Source: Microbispora sp. ZYX-F-249
GTDB lineage: Bacteria > Actinomycetota > Actinomycetes > Streptosporangiales > Streptosporangiaceae
Assembly: GCF_039649665.1 (NCBI RefSeq)
Contig: NZ_JBDJAW010000061.1
Span: 1 to 34,453 of the forward strand
DNA: 34,453 nucleotides
Reading direction: 5' to 3'
Below are positions 15,760 to 23,818 of the stretch, piece after piece. The notes beneath the pieces were generated by a model that had not been told where the DNA came from, searched no databases, and saw only the letters and a program-made list of their open reading frames with translations. The stretch's first letter is position 1; every line of letters begins with the position of its first letter. The position numbers were made by a program, and so were the translations under genes.

Positions 15760-17022
15760 TCACGGGACAGCGGCGGATTCGGCGGCGAGTCGCTCGGAAA
15801 GGCGCGTGCCCTGGCTGAGAGGCACCAGTTCCGACTCCAGCACGAGTGCCGCCGCGCCGACGGCGGAGGCCGTGGCGGCCGAGCGCGACAGCCGGACGTC
15901 CACGACGTGCGTGCCGCGGGAGAACGCCGTGCGCCGGAGTTCCCGCTGGACGACGGGGAGGTAGACCGAGCCGGCGACGGCGAATCCCGGCCCGGTCAGC
16001 ACGAGCACTTCGAGATCCATGATGTTGGCCAGAGTCCGGGCGGCCGCCGCGATGTAGCGGGCCGACCTCTCCAGCAGTGCGAGCGCTTTCGGCTCCCCCT
16101 TGCGGGCGGCCCGGCTGACGGCGGCGAAGTCGGCGGCGGTCGAGGCCCGCACCCCGCGGGTCCCCAGGCCGACGGCTCCGGTCAGGGCGGGGTCGGCCCG
16201 CACGGCCTGCACGACCGCGGCGGCGCCCGCCATCGCCTCCACACAGCCGCGGGCCCCGCACCAGCACTCGGGGCCGTCGATGTCGACGCAGACGTGCCCG
16301 AACTCGCCCGCGTTGCCGCTGGGACCGCGATAGGTGATGCCGTTGATGACCAGACCGGCGCCGATCCCGGTGCCCAGGTAGACGGCCGCCGACGACGTGG
16401 TGGTGCCCAGGCCGCCGGACCAGTGCTCACCGAGGGCGGCGGCGGTGGCGTCGTTGTCGAGCACCACCGGCAGGCCCGTCGCCTGTTCGAGCGCCTGGCC
16501 CAGGGGGAACCCCTGCCAGTGCCGCATGGTCGGCGGGGCGAGGCCGATGCCGTGCGTGGGGCCGAGGGGGCCGGGGGAGACCAGGCCGACGCCCAGGACC
16601 CGCTCGCGCTCCACGCCGATGCTGTCGATCAGACCGGAGATCTCCGCCGCCGTCCTCGACACGACCGTCCGGGGCTCGTCCGCGCCCGCGCCGCGCCTGG
16701 TGATGCGGGCCACGACGGTCCCGGAGAGGTCGGTCAGGACATGTGTCACGCCGCCGTGGTCGAGGTGCACACCGACCGCGTAGCGGGCGGTGTGGTTGAG
16801 CTGGAGCAGAACCCGCCGCTTCCCGCCGGTCGACTCGGCCCGGCCGGTCTCGACCACCAGGCCCTCCTCGATCAGCCTGCGGACCAGTGCGGAGATCGTG
16901 GGGCCGGTGAAACCGGTGGCGGCGGCCAGGCCGACGCGACTGATCGTGCCCGCGGCTCTGATGGCGTCAAGGACGGCGGCCTTGCTGCTCGCGTGCGGCT
17001 TCGCCTTCACTCCCGCGCTCAC
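15760..17022 (-). CDS. ROK-family transcriptional regulator (NagC/XylR type)
   Basis: A 420-aa protein with an N-terminal winged HTH (about 10-75: VLDAIRAAGTISRVGLAAATG in two parts, VLDAIRAAG and TISRVGLAAATG, then GPTISALVRRLIEEGL). A ROK domain follows, with LDNDATAAALGE (188-199), YLGTGIGAGL and the zinc motif GH-x9-C-x-C-G-x2-G-C-x-E (H243, C253, C255, C260). The N-terminal lobe lacks a clear DxGGT phosphate motif, so it is a regulator rather than a sugar kinase. Start is GTG 17022. It is divergent from the GH5 cellulase, and a GAAAGTTTC palindrome lies between them, making it the first candidate to bind that motif across the locus. Confidence 0.88.
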   Translation of the reverse strand: MSAGVKAKPHASSKAAVLDAIRAAGTISRVGLAAATGFTGPTISALVRRLIEEGLVVETGRAESTGGKRRVLLQLNHTARYAVGVHLDHGGVTHVLTDLSGTVVARITRRGAGADEPRTVVSRTAAEISGLIDSIGVERERVLGVGLVSPGPLGPTHGIGLAPPTMRHWQGFPLGQALEQATGLPVVLDNDATAAALGEHWSGGLGTTTSSAAVYLGTGIGAGLVINGITYRGPSGNAGEFGHVCVDIDGPECWCGARGCVEAMAGAAAVVQAVRADPALTGAVGLGTRGVRASTAADFAAVSRAARKGEPKALALLERSARYIAAAARTLANIMDLEVLVLTGPGFAVAGSVYLPVVQRELRRTAFSRGTHVVDVRLSRSAATASAVGAAALVLESELVPLSQGTRLSERLAAESAAVP

Positions 17023-17131
17023 CGCCGTCTCGTCCCGACCTCGATCATCCCGGCCATTGCGAGCCTACAAGTCCTGGCTACGCCCCCGTCACGGCACCGG
17101 AACAGGCCACAACGGCCGCGCGGGGCCCGGC

Positions 17132-17142
17132 TGAAAGTTTCA
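17132..17142. promoter_or_regulatory. GAAAsTTTC operator, ROK/cellulase intergenic region
   Basis: TGAAAGTTTCA, an 11-bp palindrome with one central base. It ends eight bases upstream of the TTGACT -35 of the cellulase promoter and 110 bp upstream of the ROK start. The same motif recurs at 21914, 25622, 25724, 33225 and 33310. Confidence 0.7.
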
Positions 17143-17149
17143 CCCTTCG

Positions 17150-17178
17150 TTGACTTACTTAAGTCGCCTACTTAAGAA
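17150..17178 (+). promoter_or_regulatory. Cellulase promoter with TACTTAAG direct repeats
   Basis: TTGACT (17150-17155), a 17-base spacer and TAAGAA (17173-17178) form a plausible vegetative promoter about 44 bp before the cellulase ATG. TACTTAAG occurs twice, at 17156-17163 and 17169-17176, with a 13-bp period, in the spacer and over the -10. Each copy contains the CTTAAG palindrome. Confidence 0.5.
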
Positions 17179-17221
17179 TCTCGCACTGTTCATCAGACTC
17201 GCCGGGCAGGAGAGGAAATCG

Positions 17222-18778
17222 ATGAAACTTCGTGTCGCCTGGGCGACAGCAGCCGCGGTCGGCCTCGTCGCCGCCGCCGGTGCGGCGGTCATGACCGGTC
17301 CGGCATCGGCCGCCGGTGCGGGCTGCTCGGTGAAGTACAAGGTCGCGAGCCAGTGGCAGGGCGGGTTCCAGGGTGACGTGTCGATCACCAATCTGGGGGA
17401 TTCCTGGTCCGGCTGGACCCTCGAATTCGACTTCCCCGACGCCGGCCAGGGTGTGAACAACGGCTGGAGCGCCGACTGGTCGCAGTCCGGCTCGCACGTC
17501 ACCGCCAAGAGCCTGAGCTGGAACGGCGCCGTCGCCTCGAACGGCTCGGTGTCGGTCGGCTTCATCGGCAAGTGGAGCGGCGGCAACCCGGTGCCCGCCG
17601 CGTTCAAGATCAACGGAGTCGCCTGCGGCGGCGCCACCACCAGCCCCAGCCCGAGCCCGAGTCCGAGTCCGAGCCCGAGTCCGAGTCCGAGCCCGAGTCC
17701 GAGTCCGAGCCCGAGTCCGAGTCCGAGCCCGAGTCCGAGCCCGAGTCCTGACCCGGGAGGACCCGCGCCGCAGCTGCACGTCTCCGGCAACAAGATCGTC
17801 ACCGCGGACGGCAAGCCGTACCGGCTGCTGGGCGTCGACCGTTCGAGCGGCGAGTACGCCTGCGTCCAGGGCAAGGGGACGTGGGACCACGGGCCGGTCG
17901 ACCAGGCCTCCGTGGACGCGATGAAGAAGTGGAACATCCACGCCGTCCGGGTGCCGCTGAACGAGGAGTGCTGGCTCGGCACCAACGGATCGCCGAGCGG
18001 CGCCGCCTACCAGCAGGACGTCAAGGACTACGTGCGGCTGCTGGTCGCCAACGGAATCACGCCGATCCTCGATCTGCACTGGAACTGGGGTCAGTTCACC
18101 GGCGTCTCCTGGGCGTGCACGGACACCGCGGCGACCTGTCAGAAGCCGATGCCCGACGCCAAGTACGCACCGGACTTCTGGACCGGTGTCGCGAAGGCGT
18201 TCAAGGGCGACAACGCCGTGATCTTCGACCTGTTCAACGAGCCGTGGCCGGAGTACGGCACCGGTGACACCACCTCGGGCTGGAAGTGCCTGCGTGACGG
18301 CGGCAACTGCCCCGGCTTCTCCTACGAGGTGGCGGGGATGCAGCGCCTGGTGGACGCCGTCCGGGCGACGGGGGCGACCAACATCGTCATGGTGGGCGGC
18401 CTGGCCTGGAGCAACGACCTGAGCCAGTGGCAGCAGTACAAGCCGGTCGACCCGACGGGCAACCTGGTCGCCTCGTGGCACTCCTACAGCTTCAACGCCT
18501 GTGCCAACGAAGCCTGCTGGGACAGCCAGATCGCTCCGCTCGCCGCCAAGGTCCCCGTGGTGACCGGTGAGTTCGGCGCGGACAACTGCGGCTACGACTA
18601 CATGGACAGGCTCACGAAGTGGGCGGACAAGAACGGCGTGTCGTACCTCGCCTGGACCTGGAGCCCGTGGGGCTGCAGCACGGGCGCGGTGCTCATCAAG
18701 GACTACGCCGGCACCCCCGAGCCGGGCATCGGTGAGGGCTACAGGGCGCACCTGCTCACCCAGAACCCCTATGCGTGA
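17222..18778 (+). CDS. Secreted GH5 cellulase with N-terminal CBM2
   Basis: A 518-aa enzyme. A Sec signal peptide (1 to about 31, ending PASA) is followed by a CBM2 cellulose-binding domain (about 34-138, bounded by Cys), a Ser-Pro repeat linker (about 141-178) and a GH5 catalytic domain (about 185-518). The acid/base is E340 in DLFNEPWP and the nucleophile E450 in TGEFGADN. It should cleave internal beta-1,4-glucosidic bonds of cellulose outside the cell. ATG 17222 follows GGAGAGGAAA. A GAAAsTTTC operator sits just upstream of its promoter, and it is divergent from the ROK regulator. A strong hairpin follows the stop. Confidence 0.93.
   Translation: MKLRVAWATAAAVGLVAAAGAAVMTGPASAAGAGCSVKYKVASQWQGGFQGDVSITNLGDSWSGWTLEFDFPDAGQGVNNGWSADWSQSGSHVTAKSLSWNGAVASNGSVSVGFIGKWSGGNPVPAAFKINGVACGGATTSPSPSPSPSPSPSPSPSPSPSPSPSPSPSPSPSPSPDPGGPAPQLHVSGNKIVTADGKPYRLLGVDRSSGEYACVQGKGTWDHGPVDQASVDAMKKWNIHAVRVPLNEECWLGTNGSPSGAAYQQDVKDYVRLLVANGITPILDLHWNWGQFTGVSWACTDTAATCQKPMPDAKYAPDFWTGVAKAFKGDNAVIFDLFNEPWPEYGTGDTTSGWKCLRDGGNCPGFSYEVAGMQRLVDAVRATGATNIVMVGGLAWSNDLSQWQQYKPVDPTGNLVASWHSYSFNACANEACWDSQIAPLAAKVPVVTGEFGADNCGYDYMDRLTKWADKNGVSYLAWTWSPWGCSTGAVLIKDYAGTPEPGIGEGYRAHLLTQNPYA
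17641..17750 (+). repeat. Ser-Pro linker repeat in the cellulase gene
   Basis: A run of AGCCCG/AGTCCG hexamers encodes about 18 Ser-Pro dipeptides linking CBM2 to GH5. A similar block (about 19945-20090, minus strand) encodes the GH44 linker. Such tracts are prone to slippage and recombination. Confidence 0.85.
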
Positions 18779-18808
18779 CACCTGTCCCGACCGCAGGTGA
18801 CACACCCC

Positions 18809-18839
18809 GGACCCGTCACCGCCGCGCGGTGGCGGGTCC
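18809..18839. terminator. Strong terminator after the cellulase gene
   Basis: Bases 18809-18822 and 18826-18839 form a 14-bp stem, with one G-U pair in RNA, around a CGC loop. It lies 30 bp after the cellulase stop. There is no T-tract. Confidence 0.75.
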
Positions 18840-19000
18840 CCCGGCCGCCGTCCCCGGCCCGTGACGCCGTCCAGCCCCGGGCCGGCTGACCTGCGCCGCC
18901 TGGTGATCGTGTGAGTCCGGCTCGGCCGAGGGCCGGACTCACCACGAGGCCCCCGAAGCGGCCGGCGGCAACCGCTGCGGCGGCCGCTCACTGCATGCGA

Positions 19001-19029
19001 TTGTGTCGTCGCGTCACGTCATCGATACT
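19001..19029 (+). promoter_or_regulatory. Candidate promoter of the small secreted-protein gene
   Basis: TTGTGT (19001-19006), 17 bases, GATACT (19024-19029). A transcript starting near 19036 would have a leader of about 28 bases to GTG 19064. Confidence 0.45.
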
Positions 19030-19063
19030 CGTCCGGGTGGACACCGCACTGGGGGAGCGCAGG

Positions 19064-19552
19064 GTGATTCGAGGCCGGCGCGGCCGGATCACCACGGGGA
19101 TCGTCGCGGCGGCCGTGCTCCTGGCCTTCCCGCCCCCGTCCGGCGCTGCCGCCGCCGGCGCGGCCGGTGACCGGCCCATCGACTGCCGCGACTGGTTGCG
19201 GCCGGACGCCCACACCGTCGAGAACGCCAAGGCCGTGTACTCGCTGACGATCGGGAAGCAGGGCGACGAGGCGGAGGTCACGCTCTGGCGCGGCGACGCG
19301 GGCCCGGGCCGCGAGTGGCACTACTGGGCGGCCCTCACCGGGCGCACCCACCCCGGCGACGCGGTCTGGCTAGAGGTCTGGCCGCCGGGCGGCGGCCCCT
19401 GGCATCGGTGCGGCCCCTTCCCGGTGACCCACGACGGTCAGGCGGTCTCGTCGCCGATGGCCGTCTGGCGTCGTTTCACCCTCGTCCGCGCCTGCGGCCG
19501 GCGCGACGGAGTCAAGGCGTGCGGCCGGGACAAGGGCGCGATGGTGGACTGA
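19064..19552 (+). CDS. Small secreted protein, function unknown
   Basis: A 162-aa protein with a basic N-terminus, a hydrophobic stretch (about 9-22) and an Ala-rich cleavage zone near 28-34: a typical Sec signal peptide. The mature part has four Cys (C41 in PIDC, one in RCGPF, two in RACGRRDGVKACG), suggesting two disulfides, and many aromatic residues (EWHYWAAL, WLEVWPPGG). GTG 19064 is preferred because GGGGGAG lies six bases upstream; an earlier in-frame GTG at 19037 has no ribosome site. I do not recognise the family. Lying between two cellulase-type genes, it may act at the cell surface or substrate. Confidence 0.65.
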   Translation: MIRGRRGRITTGIVAAAVLLAFPPPSGAAAAGAAGDRPIDCRDWLRPDAHTVENAKAVYSLTIGKQGDEAEVTLWRGDAGPGREWHYWAALTGRTHPGDAVWLEVWPPGGGPWHRCGPFPVTHDGQAVSSPMAVWRRFTLVRACGRRDGVKACGRDKGAMVD

Positions 19553-19560
19553 CTCCCGGC

Positions 19561-19588
19561 GAGAGCCGGCCCGGGGAGGCCGGCCCTC
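19561..19588. terminator. Terminator between convergent genes
   Basis: GCCGGCC (19565-19571) pairs with GGCCGGC (19578-19584), and GAG/CTC flank the stem beyond one mismatch. It lies in the 49-bp gap between the small secreted-protein gene and the end of the GH44 gene. Confidence 0.6.
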
Positions 19589-19601
19589 ACCGGTCGTGGG
19601 G

Positions 19602-21746
19602 TCAGGTCGTCGCGCAGGGCGAGCCGTTGAGCGTGAACCGTGTGGGCGCGGCGTTGGCGCCGTTGTCCCGGCGGCCGAGGAAGCCGAACGTCACGCTGCC
19701 GCCGTTCGCGGCGATCGTGGCGTTGTAGCCGGCGTTGGTCACCGTGACGTTCGGCCCGCTCTGGGTGTACGAGCCGTCCCACAGCTGGGTCACGATCTGC
19801 CCGTTGGCGTACGTCCAGCCGAGCCGCCAGCCCTTCACGGGCGAGGCTCCCCGGTTGACGATCCGGACCCCGGCCTGGAAGCCGCCGGGCCACTGGTTGG
19901 TGACCGTGTACGTCACCGCGCAGGCGGCGGCCGGTGTCGGCGAGGAACTGGGCGACGGGGACGGACTGGGGCTCGGCGAAGGCGAGGGAGAAGGAGAGGG
20001 AGAGGGCGACGGGCTGGGGGAGGGGCTGGGGCTCGGCGAGGGAGAGGGCGAAGGCGAGGCTGACGGCGAGGGGGAGGGCGACGGGCCGGTGCCCTCGGGG
20101 ATCACGACGGTGCTGATCGAGTTGGCCGGGAAGGTGCCGGTGAATCCGGCGGCCCCGACCCGCACGTCGGCGTCGCGCCTGATGGCCGACGTGTCGGCCG
20201 CGCCGTACCGGTAGACCTGGGCGGTCGTCCCGCCGTCGCGTCCCTTCACCGCGACATCGCTGGTCAGGTCGTCGCCGGTCTTGTTCACGACGACGAGCGT
20301 GAGCGCCCCGTCGGAGGCCCGCTCGGCGGCGTACACCGCCAGCCTGCCCTGGTCGGCGCTGGTCGCGCCCACGGCCGTCTCGCCGAACCGGCCGCCCTTG
20401 CCGTCGTAGTTCAGGTACATCCGGAAGGCGTACGCGCCCGGCTGGGAGGCCGTGGGCGGCCCCCACAGGGTGGCGAGGTCGAGGCCCTCGCGGCCGAAGA
20501 TGCCGAGGATGTCGGCCTGGGCCAGTGCGCCGTTGATGTGGTCGAGGGCGCCCCAGTTGTACTCGGTGATCGCGGTCTTGGTGCCCGGGTACTCCGCGGC
20601 CACCAGGCTCTTCATCCGCGGGATGAGCCGGACCTGGGTGCCGATCCAGCTCTCGTCCGTGTACGACGGGTCCCACAGCGCGCGGGTGGAGCGCAGGCGC
20701 AGGGCGTCGGTGGCCGGGTCGCCGCCGGAGCCGAAGGCGACGCCGGACGCCTGCGGGTAGAAGTGCTCGTCGAAGTAGTCGAGGACGCGCAGGCCGTGCT
20801 CGTCCTCGTACTTCTTCATCTGCCGCAGATACCAGGTGGTGAACGGAAGGCCGCCGCGGACCTCCTTGTCCGGGGGGTTCGACCAGCAACTGGTCCGGCC
20901 GCAGGTCTCCTGGTCGAGGCCGGAGTAGTCCCAGGAGGACCAGCCCCAGCCGACCGGGCCGAGCGTCTTCGCGCCGGGGTCGGCGGCCTTGACGGCGGCG
21001 CCGATGAGATAGGCCTTGTCGCGCAGCTCGACCGAGCTCGCGCCCTCGGGGTGGACGTCCCGGTGGGTGCTGTGCCAGATGTCGGGCTCGTTGTCGAGGT
21101 TGTAGAACTTCACGCCGCCGGCCGCGGCCGTGCCGTACCTGCCGGTGAGGTGGCCGATCCAGTCCTTCACGTACGCCGCGCCGGCCTCCACGCTCGTGTC
21201 GCGGGGGTCGTTGCCGGTGATCTTCGTGCCGTCGGGCTTCACGCCGTCGCCGCAGTCGGGCCGCCACTGGTCGGTCCGCTGCTGCGGGCCGTACTTGGCG
21301 ACGGAGAACCCGCAGGAGGCGTCGCGGCCCTTGGGGACCCACCCGATCAGCGGAACGGTGAGGATGGTGTCGGTGCCGGTGCGCCGGTCCTGCTCGACGA
21401 ACCGGTCGGTGGAGGAGCCGTCCGGCAGCTTCGACGGGTCGGGATTGTCCTCGGCGATGTTCTCGAAGAACCAGTCGGAGGCGCGGTTGTCGGTGTCGTA
21501 CAGGTAGTTGTACCGGGTCGTGGCGTTGCCGCCCCACCGGCGCACCGGGAGGCGCAGTTCCTTGGCCAGCGCCTCGTCGGCGAAGTTCATGCCGTAGACG
21601 TATGGGCTGATGGGGTGCCGCGCACTGGTCGTGTCCACCGTCAGCGCCGGGCCTTCGGCGGCCGCGAGTGCGGGCGGCTGTCCGGCCGCGCCGACCGACA
21701 GGGCGATCGCCGCGGTGAGGGCGATCGGGAGCGTTCGCGTTCGCAC
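19602..21746 (-). CDS. Secreted GH44 endoglucanase/xyloglucanase with CBM2
   Basis: A 714-aa enzyme: signal peptide (1 to about 30, ALAAA), GH44 catalytic and beta-domain (about 32-560), Ser-Pro linker, and C-terminal CBM2 (about 612-714, AACAVTYTVTNQWPGGFQ to SPCATT). GH44 hallmarks are ISPYVYGMNF (46-55), RRWGGNATTRYN (69-80), YNLDNEPDIW with acid/base E220, and AITEYNWG with nucleophile E395. Family members cleave beta-1,4-glucans, often xyloglucan. It starts at GTG 21746 after GAGAGGAG. A one-mismatch GAAAsTTTC site lies about 170 bp upstream. Extracellular; it should act with the GH5 enzyme on cellulose and hemicellulose. Confidence 0.92.
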   Translation of the reverse strand: MRTRTLPIALTAAIALSVGAAGQPPALAAAEGPALTVDTTSARHPISPYVYGMNFADEALAKELRLPVRRWGGNATTRYNYLYDTDNRASDWFFENIAEDNPDPSKLPDGSSTDRFVEQDRRTGTDTILTVPLIGWVPKGRDASCGFSVAKYGPQQRTDQWRPDCGDGVKPDGTKITGNDPRDTSVEAGAAYVKDWIGHLTGRYGTAAAGGVKFYNLDNEPDIWHSTHRDVHPEGASSVELRDKAYLIGAAVKAADPGAKTLGPVGWGWSSWDYSGLDQETCGRTSCWSNPPDKEVRGGLPFTTWYLRQMKKYEDEHGLRVLDYFDEHFYPQASGVAFGSGGDPATDALRLRSTRALWDPSYTDESWIGTQVRLIPRMKSLVAAEYPGTKTAITEYNWGALDHINGALAQADILGIFGREGLDLATLWGPPTASQPGAYAFRMYLNYDGKGGRFGETAVGATSADQGRLAVYAAERASDGALTLVVVNKTGDDLTSDVAVKGRDGGTTAQVYRYGAADTSAIRRDADVRVGAAGFTGTFPANSISTVVIPEGTGPSPSPSPSASPSPSPSPSPSPSPSPSPSPSPSPSPSPSPSPSPSPSSSPTPAAACAVTYTVTNQWPGGFQAGVRIVNRGASPVKGWRLGWTYANGQIVTQLWDGSYTQSGPNVTVTNAGYNATIAANGGSVTFGFLGRRDNGANAAPTRFTLNGSPCATT

Positions 21747-21913
21747 GGGTCTCCTCTCGAGTCCCTGGGGGGTTCTGGGGCCGCCGGATGCGAGGGGGAG
21801 CAGCCCGTCGCGGCCAGGGCATCACGCTGGCCAAGACCCGGCCGGGGAACAAGAACGCGATTCGCCGGAGCGCCCCGGGGACGCGCTGAGCAGCCACACC
21901 CCGGGACCGCCCA

Positions 21914-21924
21914 TGGAAGTTTCA
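21914..21924. promoter_or_regulatory. GAAAsTTTC-like operator upstream of GH44
   Basis: TGGAAGTTTCA, one mismatch from TGAAAGTTTCA. It is in the 201-bp gap between the GH44 start and the end of the GntR gene. I see no convincing -35 at the expected distance downstream of it. Confidence 0.5.
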
Positions 21925-21947
21925 CGACCCGGCGGGGGCCGGACCTG

Positions 21948-22619
21948 TCACAGCGTGCGGCGCAGCCACTCCTCGACGCCCGCCACGTGGACCGTCGCCC
22001 ACGCCCTGGCCACCTCCGGCCGCCGGGCCGCGATCGCGTCGCAGATCATCACGTGCTGCTCGCGGGTGTCGGCGAGCACCCCCTCCTGGGTGAGGCCGCG
22101 CCACACCCGCGCGCGTGTCGTCGGCCCGGAGAGACTGTCGAGCAGCGAGCAGAGCACCGGGTTGCCCGATCCCGCCGCGATGCGCTGGTGGAACCGCAGG
22201 TCGTTGGCGACCAGCTCCTCCACGCTGGGGTCGTCCGGCAGCGCGTCGAGGATCGCGCGCAGCTCCTTGACGTCCTCGTCCGGCATGTTGATCGCGGCCA
22301 TCGCAGTGGCGGCGGGCTCCAGGACGCGCCGCACCTCGAGGAACTGCAGCACGGTGTCGTCGCGGTGGAAGTCCACGACGAACGACAACGCCTCGAGGAG
22401 CAGGTGGGGCTGGAGGCTGGTGACGTAGGTGCCGTCGCCCTGCCGTACGTCGAGCACGTTGATCAAGGCGAGGGCGCGGACGGCCTCCCGGAGGGAGTTG
22501 CGGGACAGGCCGAGCCGTTCGGCCAGGTCGGCCTCCTTCGGCAGCCGGTCACCCGGAGCGAGCTCGCCCGACGTGATCATCTGCTTGATCTTGTCGATCG
22601 CCGCGTCCGTGACCGCCAC
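21948..22619 (-). CDS. GntR-family regulator, FadR subfamily (FCD domain)
   Basis: A 223-aa repressor-like protein. The winged HTH (about 5-70) contains LAPGDRLPKEADLAERLGLSR (in two parts, LAPGDRLPKEAD and LAERLGLSR), NSLREAVRAL and the wing GDGTYV. The all-helical FCD effector domain follows, with likely metal/ligand residues in NDLRFH, EQH and TVH. GTG 22619 is chosen because GGAGG is six bases upstream; earlier in-frame starts have no ribosome site. FadR-type regulators usually sense acids such as uronates or other carboxylates. A role in sensing pectin- or sugar-acid products would fit the locus, but this is inference. Confidence 0.87.
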   Translation of the reverse strand: MAVTDAAIDKIKQMITSGELAPGDRLPKEADLAERLGLSRNSLREAVRALALINVLDVRQGDGTYVTSLQPHLLLEALSFVVDFHRDDTVLQFLEVRRVLEPAATAMAAINMPDEDVKELRAILDALPDDPSVEELVANDLRFHQRIAAGSGNPVLCSLLDSLSGPTTRARVWRGLTQEGVLADTREQHVMICDAIAARRPEVARAWATVHVAGVEEWLRRTL

Positions 22620-22656
22620 CAGCCACCTCCACCGTTTCCTCGCGTGCGAGACGCAC

Positions 22657-22667
22657 ACATCCGATGT
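22657..22667. promoter_or_regulatory. Palindrome upstream of the GntR gene
   Basis: ACATCCGATGT, an 11-bp palindrome with one central base, 38 bp upstream of the GntR start. It may be an autoregulatory operator. Evidence is limited to symmetry and position. Confidence 0.3.
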
Positions 22668-22808
22668 CCAGCAGTGTAGAGGTGCGCGATGCGCCCGCGG
22701 CGGGCCCGGCTCCGACGGAGTGATGCCACTTCGCGGCACGCAGGTGGCGAACGGCAGCGCCGGGCACGTCCGATCTCCTGTCCCGCCGGGCCGTCGTGTG
22801 GGCCGCTT

Positions 22809-23594
22809 TCAGGGTTTGCGGCCGACGCCGCCCTCCACCACCATCCGGGTGGGCACGGAGTCCAGGGCGGGGCGCCATCGCTGGACCGGCACCATGCCGG
22901 GCTCCACCAGCTCGAAGCCGTCGAAGAACCGCAGGAGCTCGCCGCGGGTGCGGAACGTCGAATGCGCGGGGGTGCCTGCCGTCGCGGCCTTCAGGCCCTC
23001 GACGGCCTCGGCGTCGCTCTCCGCGGCCATGTTGGAGACGGCCACATGGCTGCCGGGCGCCATGCGGTCGCGCCACCGGGCGACGATGCCGTGGGCGCCC
23101 TCCTCGTCGGAGACGAAGTGGAGAACGGTGACGAACAGCACTCCGACGGGTTCGTCGAAGTCGATCAGCGCACGGAGGCCGGGATGGTCCATCACCGCGT
23201 CGGGTCGGCGGATGTCCTCCTCGATGGTCGCCACATGGGCGTCGGCCGTCAGCAGCGCGTCGTTGTACACCTTCACGAGCGGGTCGTTGTCGACGTAGAC
23301 GACCCGGGCGGACGGGTGGACCTCCCGGGCTATCTCGTGCACGTTCGGCGACGTCGGGATGCCCGCGCCCAGGTCGACGAACTGCCGGACGCCCTGGGCG
23401 GCCATGAACCGCACCGCCCTGGCGAGGAAGGCGCGGTTCGCCTTCGCGACCGATCGCGTGTCGGGCGCCAGCGACAGGAGCCTGCCCGCGACCATCCGGT
23501 CGATCTCGTAGTTGTCCTTGCCGCCCAGCAGGTAGTCGTACACCCGGGCGGAACTGGGCACCGTGGGGTCGGTGCCGGCCGGCATCTCCGCCAC
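22809..23594 (-). CDS. DUF574-type S-adenosylmethionine-dependent methyltransferase
   Basis: A 261-aa protein. The N-terminal TVPSSARVYDYLLGGKDNYEIDR (in two parts, SSARVYDYLLGGKDNYEID and R) matches the family pattern of SARV-x-DYxLGGKDNxxxDR. The SAM-binding loop is VDLGAGIPTSPNVHE, followed by VVYVDNDPLVKV and LHFVSDEEGAHGIV. GTG 23594 is preferred, with GGGAGG five bases upstream. The family is much expanded in streptomycetes and relatives, and its substrates are mostly unknown. It is transcribed in the same direction as its GH27 and GntR neighbours but separated by terminator-containing gaps, so it is probably an independent gene. Confidence 0.85.
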   Translation of the reverse strand: MAEMPAGTDPTVPSSARVYDYLLGGKDNYEIDRMVAGRLLSLAPDTRSVAKANRAFLARAVRFMAAQGVRQFVDLGAGIPTSPNVHEIAREVHPSARVVYVDNDPLVKVYNDALLTADAHVATIEEDIRRPDAVMDHPGLRALIDFDEPVGVLFVTVLHFVSDEEGAHGIVARWRDRMAPGSHVAVSNMAAESDAEAVEGLKAATAGTPAHSTFRTRGELLRFFDGFELVEPGMVPVQRWRPALDSVPTRMVVEGGVGRKP

Positions 23595-23731
23595 AGCCGC
23601 CTCCCGTCCCGCCGATGTCCTCCGGCGATCATAGTCCGGGGCCGTGCCGTACGGCAGGGCCGGGCGGGCGGGGTGGTTCACGGCGGCCGCGCCGGCGGGA
23701 ACGGGCGACCGGTGCGGGCTGGGAAAAGGGA

Positions 23732-23758
23732 CGACCGCCCCCGGGCTGGGAGCGGTCG
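23732..23758. terminator. Terminator after the GH27-CBM13 gene
   Basis: CGACCGC (23732-23738) pairs with GCGGTCG (23752-23758), with further CCC/GGG pairs inside around a bulge. It is about 60 bp downstream of the GH27 stop on the minus strand. Confidence 0.6.
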
Positions 23759-23818
23759 CGGGAAGGCCGGCTGGCGCCGGAGGCCGGCACGGGGCCGATG
23801 CTCCGGTGCCGCGCGTGG

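Noticed and set aside
15623..16267. In-frame extension of the LacI-like gene to an upstream start
   Set aside because: It would run through the ROK coding sequence in another frame, with no HTH motif and no ribosome site, while the start at 15622 has a strong one.
17641..17750. Possible CRISPR or satellite repeat
   Set aside because: The period is six bases, in frame, and encodes a Ser-Pro linker between two recognised domains.
19945..20090. Second repeat block suspected as regulatory
   Set aside because: It encodes the Ser-Pro linker of the GH44 enzyme on the minus strand.
22620..22739. 40-residue N-terminal extension of the GntR regulator
   Set aside because: Residues are not family-like and GGAGG points to GTG 22619.
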